Assembly (NCBI RefSeq): GCF_004352835.1
Contig: NZ_SJSB01000002.1
Coordinates: 248,001 to 312,000 of the forward strand
Origin: Marinomonas flavescens
Lineage (GTDB): Bacteria; Pseudomonadota; Gammaproteobacteria; Pseudomonadales; Marinomonadaceae
Direction: 5' to 3'
Length of the DNA stretch: 64,000 nt
Shown here: positions 55,240 through 64,000 of the stretch, piece by piece
Numbering within the stretch: position 1 is the first letter of the stretch
Layout of the letters: every line of letters begins with the position of its first letter
Program-made: the position numbers and the translations under genes
The notes under the pieces: model-generated
Told to the model about the DNA's origin: nothing
Seen by the model: only the letters and a program-made list of their open reading frames with translations
Database searches by the model: none

Positions 55240-55353
55240 GCGCGCCGCTATTCCTCGGTACGGGATATTTTTGATTCATAAGGAATCATGCTCCGCCTGA
55301 GGAAGTGAAGCACACTTCCAATAATCTTTCTGGATAGCAAAAGGTATTTAATT

Positions 55354-55590
55354 ATGTCTCGCGTATGTCAAGTTACTGGGAAACGCCCTGTTACAGGTAA
55401 TAACGTTTCTCACTCAAAGCGTCGTACTAAGCGCCGTTTTCTTCCTAACCTTCATTGGCACCGTTTTTGGGTCGAAGGTGAAAACCGCTACATCCGTTTA
55501 CGTGTATCTTCTAAAGGTATGCGTATTATCGATAAAAAAGGCATCGAAACAGTTCTTACTGAAATGCGTGCCAACGGCGAAAAAGTATAA
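55354..55590 (+). CDS. rpmB: 50S ribosomal protein L28
   Basis: A 78-residue L28 with the N-terminal [20 protein letters not shown] and the basic [12 protein letters not shown] segment. It lacks the four-cysteine zinc ribbon (a single Cys). It is co-transcribed with rpmG, which starts 11 bp later. Confidence 0.97.
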   Translation: MSRVCQVTGKRPVTGNNVSHSKRRTKRRFLPNLHWHRFWVEGENRYIRLRVSSKGMRIIDKKGIETVLTEMRANGEKV

Positions 55591-55601
55591 GGAACTGAAT
55601 C

Positions 55602-55772
55602 ATGGCTTCTAAAGGCGCTCGCGATTTAATTCGCATGGTATCTTCTGCTGGTACTGGTCACTTTTACACAACTGACAAGAACAAGCGTAATACTCCAGAC
55701 AAACTAGAAATGAAAAAGTTTGATCCTGTTGTACGTCAGCATGTAATGTACAAAGAAGCGAAAATTAAATAA
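55602..55772 (+). CDS. rpmG: 50S ribosomal protein L33
   Basis: A 56-residue L33, too short for many ORF filters. Sequence starts [17 protein letters not shown] and contains [20 protein letters not shown]. There are no cysteines, so it is the zinc-free form. AAGGA precedes the ATG. It follows rpmB and is followed by a terminator. Confidence 0.96.
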   Translation: MASKGARDLIRMVSSAGTGHFYTTDKNKRNTPDKLEMKKFDPVVRQHVMYKEAKIK

Positions 55773-55791
55773 TTTTCGATCTTTATAAAAG

Positions 55792-55818
55792 AACCGACTC
55801 ATTGAGTCGGTTTTTTTG
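55792..55818 (+). terminator. intrinsic terminator after rpmG
   Basis: AACCGACTC (55792-55800) pairs with GAGTCGGTT (55804-55812) around ATT, followed by T's. Confidence 0.88.
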
Positions 55819-55892
55819 TATCTACTATATAGTAGAGTCCGTTGAATATATCATCAGCATTGTTTTCACCGTGCATCTTTGTCGAGGTCCCT

Positions 55893-56711
55893 ATGCCTGA
55901 ATTACCAGAAGTAGAAACTACCTTGCGTGGAATTGAACCACTGCTTGTTGAGCAATCCATTGCTCGGATTGATATTCGTCAGCCTAAACTACGATGGCCA
56001 ATCACGCCAACGTTGGCTGAAGAGATGCAAGGGCAAATTATTACTCGCTTGACTCGCCGTGGTAAATACATAGGCATTCACACCGCGTCAGGTACCTTGA
56101 TTATTCATCTTGGGATGTCAGGCAGTTTGTATTTTGTTGAACCTGAAACGCCGCCTTTGTTTCATGATCATGTGGATTTCTGCCTTCAAAACGGGACACA
56201 TTGGTTGCGTTATACCGATCCGCGTCGCTTTGGCGCTATTCTTTGGACGACCAATGATTGGCTGCAGCATGAGTTGTTGAGTCATTTAGGGCCAGAGCCA
56301 TTATCTGATTCGTTTCATGTTGATTACCTTTACGCTAAATCAAAAGGCCGTAAAGTGGCGATTAAAAGCTTTATTATGGACAGTAAAGTTGTGGTCGGCG
56401 TAGGGAATATCTATGCAAATGAGGCCTTGTTTATGGCAGGTATTCGTCCGACCCGTATGGCTGGAAATATTAGTAAAGCCAGATATGCTAAATTAGTTGA
56501 GTGCATTAAAACAGTGCTATCAGCAGCGATAAAACAGGGCGGAACGACGCTAAAAGATTTCGTCGGAGGCGACGGTAAGCCTGGATACTTTAAACAAGAG
56601 CTTGCTGTTTATGGTCGTGCGGATAAGCCTTGTGTCGTTTGTAGCGTGCCTTTAAAGGAAGTGCGACAAGGTCAACGCAGTACTGTGTATTGTTTGCACT
56701 GCCAAACTTAA
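55893..56711 (+). CDS. mutM: formamidopyrimidine-DNA glycosylase
   Basis: A 272-residue base-excision enzyme that removes 8-oxoguanine and cuts the strand. The N-terminal MPELPEVE gives the catalytic Pro2/Glu3; the lysine loop RRGKYIG is near residue 57; the HxTH region carries VGVGNIYANEALF; and the C-terminal zinc finger has CVVC ... CLHC. ATG 55893 with GAGGT upstream is certain because Pro2 must be N-terminal; the longer reading from 55842 is rejected. Confidence 0.96.
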   Translation: MPELPEVETTLRGIEPLLVEQSIARIDIRQPKLRWPITPTLAEEMQGQIITRLTRRGKYIGIHTASGTLIIHLGMSGSLYFVEPETPPLFHDHVDFCLQNGTHWLRYTDPRRFGAILWTTNDWLQHELLSHLGPEPLSDSFHVDYLYAKSKGRKVAIKSFIMDSKVVVGVGNIYANEALFMAGIRPTRMAGNISKARYAKLVECIKTVLSAAIKQGGTTLKDFVGGDGKPGYFKQELAVYGRADKPCVVCSVPLKEVRQGQRSTVYCLHCQT

Positions 56712-56956
56712 CCATTTGGTTAGTATAGGCATGGTTATTGCTCAGTTGGTTAGTGACAATGATAAATGCTGAAAATAAGATTGAGTGTTAAATACGAACT
56801 TTAGTGGTTTTTTTTTCAGTAAAGAGTAGTTTGAAAAAACACCGAGTTTTTGGTGCGTTTAGATTGCGATAATCAGCGAATAGAGTTATTTTGACCGGCT
56901 AGACAGTTTTTTACATGTCGACGCCATAATTAAAAAAAACAGAAAGAGGAATTGGA

Positions 56957-57952
56957 ATGAAAGGTGTCTTTCTTGCATCCGTAACAGCGCTGGCTATGTC
57001 AGCAAGTTTGGTCCACGCCGCAGATGATAAGCCAGCAGTCGTATATGACCAAGCAGGTAAATTTGATAAGTCTTTTAACGAAGGTGTTTATAACGGCGTT
57101 AAAAAATACACGGCTGACACTGGTCAAAAGATTCGTGAATTTGAACCAAAAAATGAAGCACAAGTAGAGCAAGGTCTTCGTCGTTTGGCAAAACGCGGTT
57201 ACTCACCAATCGTTGCGGTTGGTTACAGTATGTCTGCAGCCACTGAAAAAGTAGCGAAAGACTTTCCTAATATCCATTTCAGTATCATTGACAGCGTTAT
57301 CGACTTACCAAATGTACAGTCGATCGTTTTTAAAGAACAAGAAGGATCCTTCTTGGTAGGCGCATTAGCAGCCATGAAAACGAAAACCAATACGGTTGGT
57401 TTTATCGGTGCAATGGATGTTCCTCTGATTCGTAAATTTAGCTGCGGTTACAAGCAGGGTGTGAAATACATTGCACCAAACGATAAAGTGATTGTAAACA
57501 TGGTTGGCTCTACTGGCGCTGCGTTTACGGATCCAACTAAAGGGTCTGAGCTTGCGAAAAGTCAGTTTTCCCAAGGGGTTGATGTCGTGTTTGCCGCCGC
57601 TGGTGGAACAGGCATTGGTATTTACCAAGCCGCCGCTGATGCCGGCAAGTATGCGATTGGTGTGGATTCAAACCAAAACTACCTTCATCCAGGCGTTATG
57701 CTGACTTCTATGGTTAAACGCGTAGACCAAGCCGCTTACAACACTTATAAAACGGCTGCAGAAGGTACTTGGAAACCAGGTCTTATCACGCTTGGCCTTG
57801 CTGATAACGGTGTGTCTTGGGCGTTGGATAAATACAACGAAAAGCAAGTTACTCCTGAGATGGTTGCGAAAATGAAGACCATTCGAGCTGATATTATTAG
57901 CGGTAAAATACAGGTGCATGACTACTCTAAAAACGGTAGTTGCAACGATTAG
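56957..57952 (+). CDS. BMP-family nucleoside ABC transporter substrate-binding protein
   Basis: A 331-residue periplasmic protein of the BmpA/PnrA family, with a signal peptide cleaved near VHA|ADD (about 21) and no lipobox cysteine. Family blocks: FDKSFNEGVYNGVKKY, IVAVGYSMS, IIDSVIDLPNVQSIVFKEQE and GAMDVPLIRKFSCGY. It delivers nucleosides to the importer encoded next. AGAGGAA precedes the ATG. A terminator follows, so excess binding protein is likely. Confidence 0.9.
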   Translation: MKGVFLASVTALAMSASLVHAADDKPAVVYDQAGKFDKSFNEGVYNGVKKYTADTGQKIREFEPKNEAQVEQGLRRLAKRGYSPIVAVGYSMSAATEKVAKDFPNIHFSIIDSVIDLPNVQSIVFKEQEGSFLVGALAAMKTKTNTVGFIGAMDVPLIRKFSCGYKQGVKYIAPNDKVIVNMVGSTGAAFTDPTKGSELAKSQFSQGVDVVFAAAGGTGIGIYQAAADAGKYAIGVDSNQNYLHPGVMLTSMVKRVDQAAYNTYKTAAEGTWKPGLITLGLADNGVSWALDKYNEKQVTPEMVAKMKTIRADIISGKIQVHDYSKNGSCND

Positions 57953-57962
57953 AAAGTGAAAT

Positions 57963-58003
57963 AAAAAAACAGCGGTTCACGATGAGTGAGCGGCTGTTTT
58001 TTT
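57963..58003 (+). terminator. intrinsic terminator after the BMP gene
   Basis: AAAAAAACAGC (57963-57973) pairs with GCTGTTTTTTT (57993-58003). It separates the binding-protein gene from the ATPase gene. Confidence 0.78.
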
Positions 58004-58204
58004 GCATTTGATGCCTTCCTTCGAAGCAATAGATTTGCCAACAATATGTTGTGCGAGTTGTTATTCGGTCTACCTGCTATCCTTCGATAAGGATGAGCGT
58101 ATCTAGGATAGACGTAATCGCATCATTGCCAGAGTAAGTACAATATTGTTTGTATTAAGTGTATTTACTGCTTCCAACATAAATTGACGAATCATTATTG
58201 AAAT

Positions 58205-59761
58205 ATGACAAACACAACAACGCCATACGCAATTGAATTGCGCGACATTAGTAAGCGCTTTGGGGCTGTTCAAGCTAACAAAGATATTTGCTTGCAGGTC
58301 CCCAAAGGTACCATTCACGGTATTATTGGTGAAAATGGGGCAGGTAAATCGACCCTAATGAGCATCATTTATGGGTTTTACGAAGCGGATTCTGGCCACA
58401 TAGAAGTGGACGGAGAAATCGTCAATATTCGTAATTCTCAAGAGGCAATCAAAGCCGGCATTGGCATGGTGCATCAGCACTTTATGTTGGTGGAAAACTT
58501 CACCGTCTTAGAAAATGTGATATTGGGTGCCGAAGGTGGTGCCGTGTTACGTAAGGGTATACACGATGCTCGTACGGAATTAACTCGTCTGGCCAAAGAG
58601 TACAGTTTGGATATAGATGTGGATATGGTCGTTGAAGACCTTCCTGTTGGTTTACAGCAACGAGTGGAAATTTTGAAGGCGTTATATCGTGGCGCTCGTA
58701 TCTTGATCTTAGATGAGCCTACCGGTGTATTGACGCCACAAGAAGCGGACCATTTGTTCCGTATTTTGTACTCTTTAAAGGAGCAAGGCGTCACCGTGCT
58801 CTTGATTACTCATAAGCTGCGGGAAATTTTGGCTTCCACGGACAATGTGTCTGTGATGCGTCAAGGTGAAATGGTTGCTCATAGAGAAACAGCGCAAACA
58901 AACAAAGAAGAATTAGCCGAATTAATGGTCGGTAAAAAAGTGCGTTTGACCGTGAACAAAGGTGATGCAACCCCCGGCGATACTTTATTGTCGGCAAAGA
59001 ACGTTTCTCAATTTGATGCTCAAGGTGTCAAGCGACTCAAAAACGTCAGTTTAGAGCTTCGCTCAGGCGAGATTTTAGGTATTGCTGGCGTCTCCGGTAA
59101 CGGCCAGAGTGAATTATTGAATGTACTGTCTGGTATCACGGAAATGAGCGAAGGTGAGATTCATTTCGCAGGTGCAACAATTAACGCGAACTCGCCTAAA
59201 AATGCGTCGCAAATGCGTGATATGAAAATGGCACATGTCCCTGAAGACCGTCATAAAATGGGCTTGGTGACAGGTTTTGAGGCTTATGAAGCCGCCGTTT
59301 TGGGGTACCATAATTCTGATGTTTACAATGGCAAAGTATTTATGCATCGCAAAGTGATGGTGGATGAATGCAAAGATCGTATGGCTGCATGGGATGTGCG
59401 TCCGCCAAATCCTCATTTAAAAACGGCGAATTTTTCGGGTGGTAATCAACAAAAGATCGTTATTGCTCGAGAAGTGGAACAAAACCCAGATGTGTTGTTA
59501 ATTGGCCAGCCTACTCGTGGAGTAGATATTGGAGCAATTGAAAACATACATGAGCAAATTGTAAGTTTACGAGACACAGGCAAAGCCATTCTATTGGTCT
59601 CGGTTGAATTGGATGAAATTATGGCGTTGAGTGACCGTATCCTTGTGATGTTTGATGGCGCTGTTGTTGGTGAGTTGGACGCAAAGGATGCCAACGAGCG
59701 TGTACTTGGCTTAATGATGGCAAATGCCTACAGTGATGATGAACAAGGAGAGTCAGCATGA
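58205..59761 (+). CDS. nucleoside ABC transporter ATPase (two ABC domains)
   Basis: A 518-residue duplicated ATPase. Domain 1 has Walker A GENGAGKST (about 42-50) and VGLQQRVEIL as signature; domain 2 has a degenerate Walker A GVSGNGQSE (about 297-305) with signature SGGNQQKIVIARE (about 411). This pattern is normal in RbsA/NupO-type proteins. The stop overlaps the next permease start (ATGA). It powers the two permeases downstream. Confidence 0.92.
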   Translation: MTNTTTPYAIELRDISKRFGAVQANKDICLQVPKGTIHGIIGENGAGKSTLMSIIYGFYEADSGHIEVDGEIVNIRNSQEAIKAGIGMVHQHFMLVENFTVLENVILGAEGGAVLRKGIHDARTELTRLAKEYSLDIDVDMVVEDLPVGLQQRVEILKALYRGARILILDEPTGVLTPQEADHLFRILYSLKEQGVTVLLITHKLREILASTDNVSVMRQGEMVAHRETAQTNKEELAELMVGKKVRLTVNKGDATPGDTLLSAKNVSQFDAQGVKRLKNVSLELRSGEILGIAGVSGNGQSELLNVLSGITEMSEGEIHFAGATINANSPKNASQMRDMKMAHVPEDRHKMGLVTGFEAYEAAVLGYHNSDVYNGKVFMHRKVMVDECKDRMAAWDVRPPNPHLKTANFSGGNQQKIVIAREVEQNPDVLLIGQPTRGVDIGAIENIHEQIVSLRDTGKAILLVSVELDEIMALSDRILVMFDGAVVGELDAKDANERVLGLMMANAYSDDEQGESA

Positions 59762-60867
59762 GTCAGGCAAAGGTTCCTGTTTGGGTCAATCTAGCATTGA
59801 TTCCGCTGCTTAATATTAGTTTGGCATTTCTGATTTCTGGTTTGGTTATTTATGCCATCGGTCAAGACCCGTTCGAAGCCGCAGGCTATATGCTTTACGG
59901 GGCTTTTGGGTATAACGAAGGCATCGGCTATACCTTGTATTACGCGACCAACTTTATCTTCACGGGTCTTGCTGTGTCTGTTGCGTTTAAAGCGGGTCTT
60001 TTCAATATCGGTGGTGAAGGTCAAGCGTATATTGGTGGTTTGGGGGTAGGGTTAGTGTGTTTGGCCCTTGATCATACTATGCCGTTTTATGTGATTGCGC
60101 CGTTAGCTATTATTGGCGCGGCTGTGTTTGGCGCTGCTTGGGCTTATATCCCTGCGTATCTACAAGCCAAGCGTGGTAGTCATATTGTAATTACTACCAT
60201 CATGTTTAACTTTATTGCCTCATCTTTAATGGTTTATTTAATGGTGAATTGGCTTAAGTCACCTGATAGTTTGTCATTGAACAGCCGGACGTTTGAAGAA
60301 AATGCATGGATGCCTTATCTGCATTCTTTATTGATGCCTTTGGGAATCGATATTGGTGATTCACCATTAAATGGCGCTTTTATTTGGGCATTATTGTGTT
60401 GTGTGGGTGTTTGGTTGCTGATTTGGCATACTCGTTGGGGTTATCAATTACGTACTTTGGGGACGAATCCAACTGCCGCTAAATACGCAGGTATTGATAC
60501 ATCGAAAGTGACTATTTGGGTCATGATGATCTCTGGTGCTCTTGCTGGTTTTGTTGGTTTGAATGAAATCATGGGTGTTAACCATAGCTTGTTGCTGAAT
60601 TTTGCTGCGGGTTACGGTTTCGCTGGTATTGCAGTGGCTCTGATGGGGCGAAATCATCCGTTTGGTATTTTATTGGCTGCGATTTTATTTGGTGCTCTGT
60701 ATCAGGGTGGTGCAGAAGTCGCATTTGATATGCCAGAAATTACACCAGATATTGTGGTGGTTATTCAAGGTTTGGTCATCTTGTTCTCTGGGGCTTTAGA
60801 GCACATGTTTAAAGATCGCATCGAAGGCTTCTTTATTCGCAGAGCCACAGCGGCACAGGGGAAATAA
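59758..60867 (+). CDS. nucleoside ABC transporter permease 1
   Basis: A 369-residue permease with about eight to ten helices of the BPD_transp_2 class. Blocks include AVSVAFKAGLFNIGGEGQAYIGG (in parts) and GTNPTAAKYAGIDTSKV, the coupling helix region. AAGGAGAG precedes the ATG. It pairs with the next permease to form the channel. Confidence 0.92.
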   Translation: MSQAKVPVWVNLALIPLLNISLAFLISGLVIYAIGQDPFEAAGYMLYGAFGYNEGIGYTLYYATNFIFTGLAVSVAFKAGLFNIGGEGQAYIGGLGVGLVCLALDHTMPFYVIAPLAIIGAAVFGAAWAYIPAYLQAKRGSHIVITTIMFNFIASSLMVYLMVNWLKSPDSLSLNSRTFEENAWMPYLHSLLMPLGIDIGDSPLNGAFIWALLCCVGVWLLIWHTRWGYQLRTLGTNPTAAKYAGIDTSKVTIWVMMISGALAGFVGLNEIMGVNHSLLLNFAAGYGFAGIAVALMGRNHPFGILLAAILFGALYQGGAEVAFDMPEITPDIVVVIQGLVILFSGALEHMFKDRIEGFFIRRATAAQGK

Positions 60868-60868
60868 A

Positions 60869-61837
60869 ATGTACGATACGCTTATTCAAATGTTAGATGC
60901 CACAATGCGTGTTTCTACACCACTTATTCTTGCAGCCTTGGCTGGCTTGTATTCTGAGCGAGCAGGTATTGTAGACATCAGTTTAGAAGGGAAAATATTA
61001 GGCAGTGCATTTGCTGCTGCCGCTGCTTCTGCTGTGTTTGGTTCTGCTTGGGTTGGTTTGATTTTTGGTATTATGGCTTCGGTTATGCTGGCATTAATTC
61101 ATGGCTTTGCTTGTATTACACACCGAGGTGATCATATCGTTTCTGGTGTTGCCATCAATACCATTGTTGCCGGGATGACAGTCACTTTAGGGCTGCATTG
61201 GTTTAATCTAGGAGGACAAACTCCTGCCTTAACAGGCAATGAGCGCTTCTTAGATATTACATTACCATTCGCACATGCGATGCAGAATGTACCTGTCATA
61301 GGGCAGATATATACGCACTTACTAAGTGGGCACAATATTCTTGTCTATCTTGCCTTCTTTATGGTGCCTGTTACTTATTGGGTAATTTATAAAACACGCT
61401 TTGGTTTGCGACTTCGTGCTGTTGGTGAAAACCCTCAAGCAGTTGATACTGCAGGCATTTCAGTTACATGGATTCGTTACCGCGCGGTAATAGTGTGTGG
61501 CATCTTATGTGGTGTTGCTGGCGCATACTTGTCTACGGCACACAATGCTGGATTCTTGAAGGATATGAGTGCGGGTAAAGGTTATATGGCTTTGGCTGCG
61601 CTGATCTTTGGTAAATGGCGTCCTGTTCCTGTTATGTTTGCGTGTTTGTTATTCGGCTTCTTAGACGCTGTTGCAGTGCGCTTACAAGGTTTTGTAATTC
61701 CAGGATTAGGTGAAGTGCCGGTACAAGCGATTGAGTCACTTCCTTATGTTTTGACTGTTCTTCTGCTAGCAGGCTTTATTGGTAAAGCGATTGGGCCAAA
61801 AGCCGTTGGCCGACCTTATGTCAAAGAGCGAGCCTAG
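60869..61837 (+). CDS. nucleoside ABC transporter permease 2
   Basis: A 322-residue second permease of the same class: LYSERAGIVDISLEGKILG near the N-terminus and GENPQAVDTAGISVTWIRYR as coupling segment. It starts 1 bp after permease 1 ends and is followed 3 bp later by cytidine deaminase. The arrangement resembles the NupABC nucleoside importers. Confidence 0.92.
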   Translation: MYDTLIQMLDATMRVSTPLILAALAGLYSERAGIVDISLEGKILGSAFAAAAASAVFGSAWVGLIFGIMASVMLALIHGFACITHRGDHIVSGVAINTIVAGMTVTLGLHWFNLGGQTPALTGNERFLDITLPFAHAMQNVPVIGQIYTHLLSGHNILVYLAFFMVPVTYWVIYKTRFGLRLRAVGENPQAVDTAGISVTWIRYRAVIVCGILCGVAGAYLSTAHNAGFLKDMSAGKGYMALAALIFGKWRPVPVMFACLLFGFLDAVAVRLQGFVIPGLGEVPVQAIESLPYVLTVLLLAGFIGKAIGPKAVGRPYVKERA

Positions 61838-61840
61838 ACT

Positions 61841-62251
61841 ATGCCAGATGTTGTGATAGACGGCGTTGCTTTTGAGCTTGCGAAAAATGCAATGAGTAAG
61901 GCCTATGTGCCTTACTCGAAGTTCAAAGTGGGTGTTGCGATTGAAACGGTCAATGGTCAATACTATTCTGGCTGTAATGTTGAAAATGCGGCTTACCCAG
62001 AAGGTACTTGCGCTGAAGCTGGCGCCATTGCCGCGATGATATTAGATGGCGAGAGCCAAATTAAAAACATCTATGTCATGGGCAGTGGTTCCAAATTGGT
62101 AACGCCTTGTGGTGGTTGTCGTCAGAAGATTCGAGAGTTTGCTTCACAAGATACTTTGATTCATGTCTGTAATGATTCTGAAGTACGCCAATCATTTTCA
62201 TTAGAGGCACTTTTGCCTCATTCTTTTGGCCCTGAAAACCTCGCTGAATAA
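61841..62251 (+). CDS. cdd: cytidine deaminase
   Basis: A 136-residue tetrameric-type deaminase converting (deoxy)cytidine to (deoxy)uridine. The zinc site is CAEAGAI (about 51-57, Glu as proton shuttle) and PCGGCRQ (about 87-93); CNVENAAYPEGT lies between strand and helix. Its position directly behind the importer genes indicates that imported cytidine is salvaged. Confidence 0.95.
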   Translation: MPDVVIDGVAFELAKNAMSKAYVPYSKFKVGVAIETVNGQYYSGCNVENAAYPEGTCAEAGAIAAMILDGESQIKNIYVMGSGSKLVTPCGGCRQKIREFASQDTLIHVCNDSEVRQSFSLEALLPHSFGPENLAE

Positions 62252-62300
62252 GTTTGCTTTAGCTGATAATAATGCTAAAAGTAAGGATAGAAGTGAGAGC

Positions 62301-62327
62301 AAAAGCCACGTATAGCGTGGTTTTTTT
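62301..62327 (+). terminator. intrinsic terminator after cdd
   Basis: AAAAGCCACG (62301-62310) pairs with CGTGGTTTTT (62316-62325), with one G-T pair, followed by T's. Confidence 0.78.
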
Positions 62328-62331
62328 ATGC

Positions 62332-63420
62332 CTACTGTTTAGTTGTTTTCGTGGCTTTATTAACGGATAGCCAGCGAGCTAACATAGGGCCGACGATCAG
62401 AACCAATAAGAAGCGCATGATCTGCATCGACATGACAAAGGCGACATCTGCATTAGTGGAAGCCGCAATAATGGCTACCGAGTCGGCACCGCCTGGGCTG
62501 GTGGCTAGAAAGGCCGTCAGTGGGTCAATATTAGCGAAGTAAACCAATAGCATCGCAAAGCAGCCATTAATAAAGATCAGTGCAATAATTGCTGAGATAA
62601 CATGTGGAAAAACGTGTAGTGCATGGCGTAGAACTGACGGTGAAAAGCGAAAGCCAATTCCCCATCCTAGTAATCCAAAGCTAATGGCCAAATACCAGCT
62701 AGGCAATACAATTGAAAATACGCCAGAGAACTTAATAAAAATGCCTACCGCAATGGATAGCAGAAGAGGGCCACCAGGAAGGCGTAACTTAGCGCCAATA
62801 AAAACGGTCATGCAGCTCATCACTACAGTAATCATAAAATCAGAAAAAGAAGAGAGAGCAAACCATTGTACCGATACAGTCGTATCGACATTGAACATAC
62901 TCGCTACAACGGTAGCTGCGATAGCACAACATGCAACACGTAGGTATTGCATAAACGCGACCAGGCGCATATCAGCCCCATAGGACTCGGACATTATGGT
63001 CATGACTGACGCGGCGCCAGGAGAAGAGCCCCAGATTGCCGTGGTTCCTGGCAGTAAGCCTGTTCGACTTAGCAGCCAACCGAGCAAACTTGATGCAACA
63101 ATAGTAGAGCAAGTACCAAGTAGGAAAATTGGCCATTCTTTGGCGATTTCTTGATAAATATTCGTCGGTAAATGCCCCGCAATCATCCAGCCAAGTGTGC
63201 CTTGTGCCATAGCAAATAAAGGGTTAGGTAACATTAAGCCAGCGCCTCGTACTGTGACTATAATGCCAGCGATCATAGGTCCTAATAGTAAAGCAGCAGG
63301 TAAATTGAAGGCTTCTAAAAAGGCAGAAATAGCAAAAGAAAGGATGAGAAGAATGAGAAAGGTCCAAACTTTAGGGCTGTTATCAAATGTGAAGTTTGGT
63401 TTGGTCGTCGGTGTGGGCAT
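62332..63420 (-). CDS. AbrB-family (ammonia monooxygenase-like) membrane protein
   Basis: A 362-residue membrane protein with two similar halves of about five helices each, each bearing a GxxPGG/SPGAAS-type loop (WGSSPGAASVMTIMSESYGA and LATSPGGADSVAIIAASTNA). This is the AbrB duplication family, often mislabelled ammonia monooxygenase; it is a putative transporter of unknown substrate. ATG 63420 is preferred to an in-frame TTG at 63438. It converges on the cdd gene. Confidence 0.85.
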   Translation of the reverse strand: MPTPTTKPNFTFDNSPKVWTFLILLILSFAISAFLEAFNLPAALLLGPMIAGIIVTVRGAGLMLPNPLFAMAQGTLGWMIAGHLPTNIYQEIAKEWPIFLLGTCSTIVASSLLGWLLSRTGLLPGTTAIWGSSPGAASVMTIMSESYGADMRLVAFMQYLRVACCAIAATVVASMFNVDTTVSVQWFALSSFSDFMITVVMSCMTVFIGAKLRLPGGPLLLSIAVGIFIKFSGVFSIVLPSWYLAISFGLLGWGIGFRFSPSVLRHALHVFPHVISAIIALIFINGCFAMLLVYFANIDPLTAFLATSPGGADSVAIIAASTNADVAFVMSMQIMRFLLVLIVGPMLARWLSVNKATKTTKQ

Positions 63421-63628
63421 GTTCTCAATCCAAGACAATTGGCAATGGCGCTATGTTTTGCAGAGCATACCTTAAATATCGCGATAATATGATAAGACTC
63501 GTTGCTGTCAGTAATCTATCCACATTTCCTTTGGCACCCTTTCACTCAAGGAATCTGGTATCGTACTTTCAGAATGACTTAGTTTTGGATGAGAGAGGCA
63601 GCGCTTGTTAAAAAAGGATAATAATTTC

Positions 63629-64000
63629 ATGAGAAACATTACGCCCATTTATTGGGTCTTTTTGTCTTTAATACTCACTGCTTGTTCGACCGGAGCGATT
63701 ACTCGTGCTGATTCGGTAGGCTTCGAAGAGTCGGGTGAAGCCACATACTACGCCACAAAATACCAAGGACGACAAACAGCCAGTGGTGAATTGTTCAACC
63801 AAAAAGCCATGACAGCAGCTCATAAGCGTTTGCCTTTTGGAACCAAGGTAAAAGTGACAAATGTAGCCAATGGTAAAAGTGTTATTGTACGAATCAATGA
63901 CCGCGGTCCGTTTGTAAGTGGCCGTATTATCGATTTAAGTAAATCCGCCTTTCAGCGAATTGCCAGTACTAAGCATGGTGTGATCGATGTCGACATTGCT
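63629..64000 (+). CDS. rlpA: RlpA-family lipoprotein (3' part outside window)
   Basis: The first 124 residues of a septal-ring or rare lipoprotein A. The signal peptide ends at the lipobox LTACS (Cys about 19). The double-psi beta-barrel opens GEATYYATKYQGRQTASGE and contains VIVRINDRGPF, with the catalytic Asp of the lytic transglycosylase (RINDRGP). It cuts peptidoglycan lacking stem peptides in Pseudomonas. AAGGA precedes the ATG; no SPOR domain is visible before the window ends. Confidence 0.9.
   Translation, partial: MRNITPIYWVFLSLILTACSTGAITRADSVGFEESGEATYYATKYQGRQTASGELFNQKAMTAAHKRLPFGTKVKVTNVANGKSVIVRINDRGPFVSGRIIDLSKSAFQRIASTKHGVIDVDIA

Noticed and set aside
56930-56945. CA motif in the BMP gene leader
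   Set aside because: The match is only a run of eight A's, which fits AAnAAnAA trivially.

Overview
The window comes from a moderate-GC gammaproteobacterium. The gene set and order suggest a marine Oceanospirillales organism of the Marinomonas type; this is inferred from gene content, not from a marker search. Two conserved housekeeping blocks support it. One is yqgE-ruvX-pyrR-pyrB-pyrC', followed after a diguanylate-cyclase-like gene by yggS-proC-yggT. The other is crc/pyrE, slmA, argB, dut, coaBC, radC, rpmB-rpmG and mutM. Both resemble Pseudomonas-like layouts, including a Crc homologue divergent from pyrE and an inactive dihydroorotase-like PyrC'. No CRISPR array, intact prophage or insertion sequence was seen.

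Layout. 1-4,985: the start of a GlpS-type ABC ATPase (minus strand, cut by the window edge), a divergent sigma-54 activator of the AcoR type, a lipoprotein, a TDT/SLAC1 transporter and a pterin dehydratase. 5,012-10,742: a basic-linker HTH protein, then an ethanolamine block (permease, eutC, eutB on minus; an EutR-like AraC regulator divergent). 10,752-17,327: two EamA exporters around an arylamine N-acetyltransferase, a Crp/Fnr regulator, a DsbA-like oxidoreductase, a TauE/SafE permease and a 2OG-Fe(II) dioxygenase. 17,606-27,904: the pyrimidine and housekeeping block, a K+ channel and trmL. 28,024-29,333: two identical tRNA-Phe genes, a 52-residue membrane ORF and a hicAB toxin-antitoxin operon. 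29,669-35,129: a chemoreceptor, a large MASE1-CHASE hybrid histidine kinase and an Hpt protein. 35,283-41,798: an ugpBAEC-ugpQ-deoR-HAD operon for glycerol phosphates. 41,826-48,886: DUF808, a CofD-related protein, a receiver-CheC protein, a diguanylate cyclase, a RimB-RimK fusion and a mutarotase. 49,036-56,711: the crc/pyrE to mutM block. 56,957-62,251: a BMP-type nucleoside ABC importer with cytidine deaminase. 62,332-64,000: an AbrB-family membrane protein and the start of an RlpA lipoprotein.

How the genes connect. Pyrimidine supply is over-represented: de novo synthesis (pyrB, pyrC', pyrE), regulation or salvage (pyrR, cdd, nucleoside importer) and dUTP removal (dut). Glycerol-phosphate use appears twice: a GlpS-type ABC system at the left edge, and a complete Ugp operon with its own phosphodiesterase, DeoR-type repressor and phosphatase. 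Ethanolamine and glycerol phosphate are both products of phospholipid breakdown. The leaders of eutB and of the GlpS-type gene both carry AAnAAnAA (CA) motifs of the kind bound by Hfq/Crc, and crc lies in this window.

The most useful non-gene signals are a candidate sigma-54 promoter facing away from the AcoR-type activator, a 24-bp perfect palindrome between the first EamA gene and the N-acetyltransferase, a hicAB promoter with an operator in its spacer, and a small membrane-protein ORF just after the hicAB terminator.
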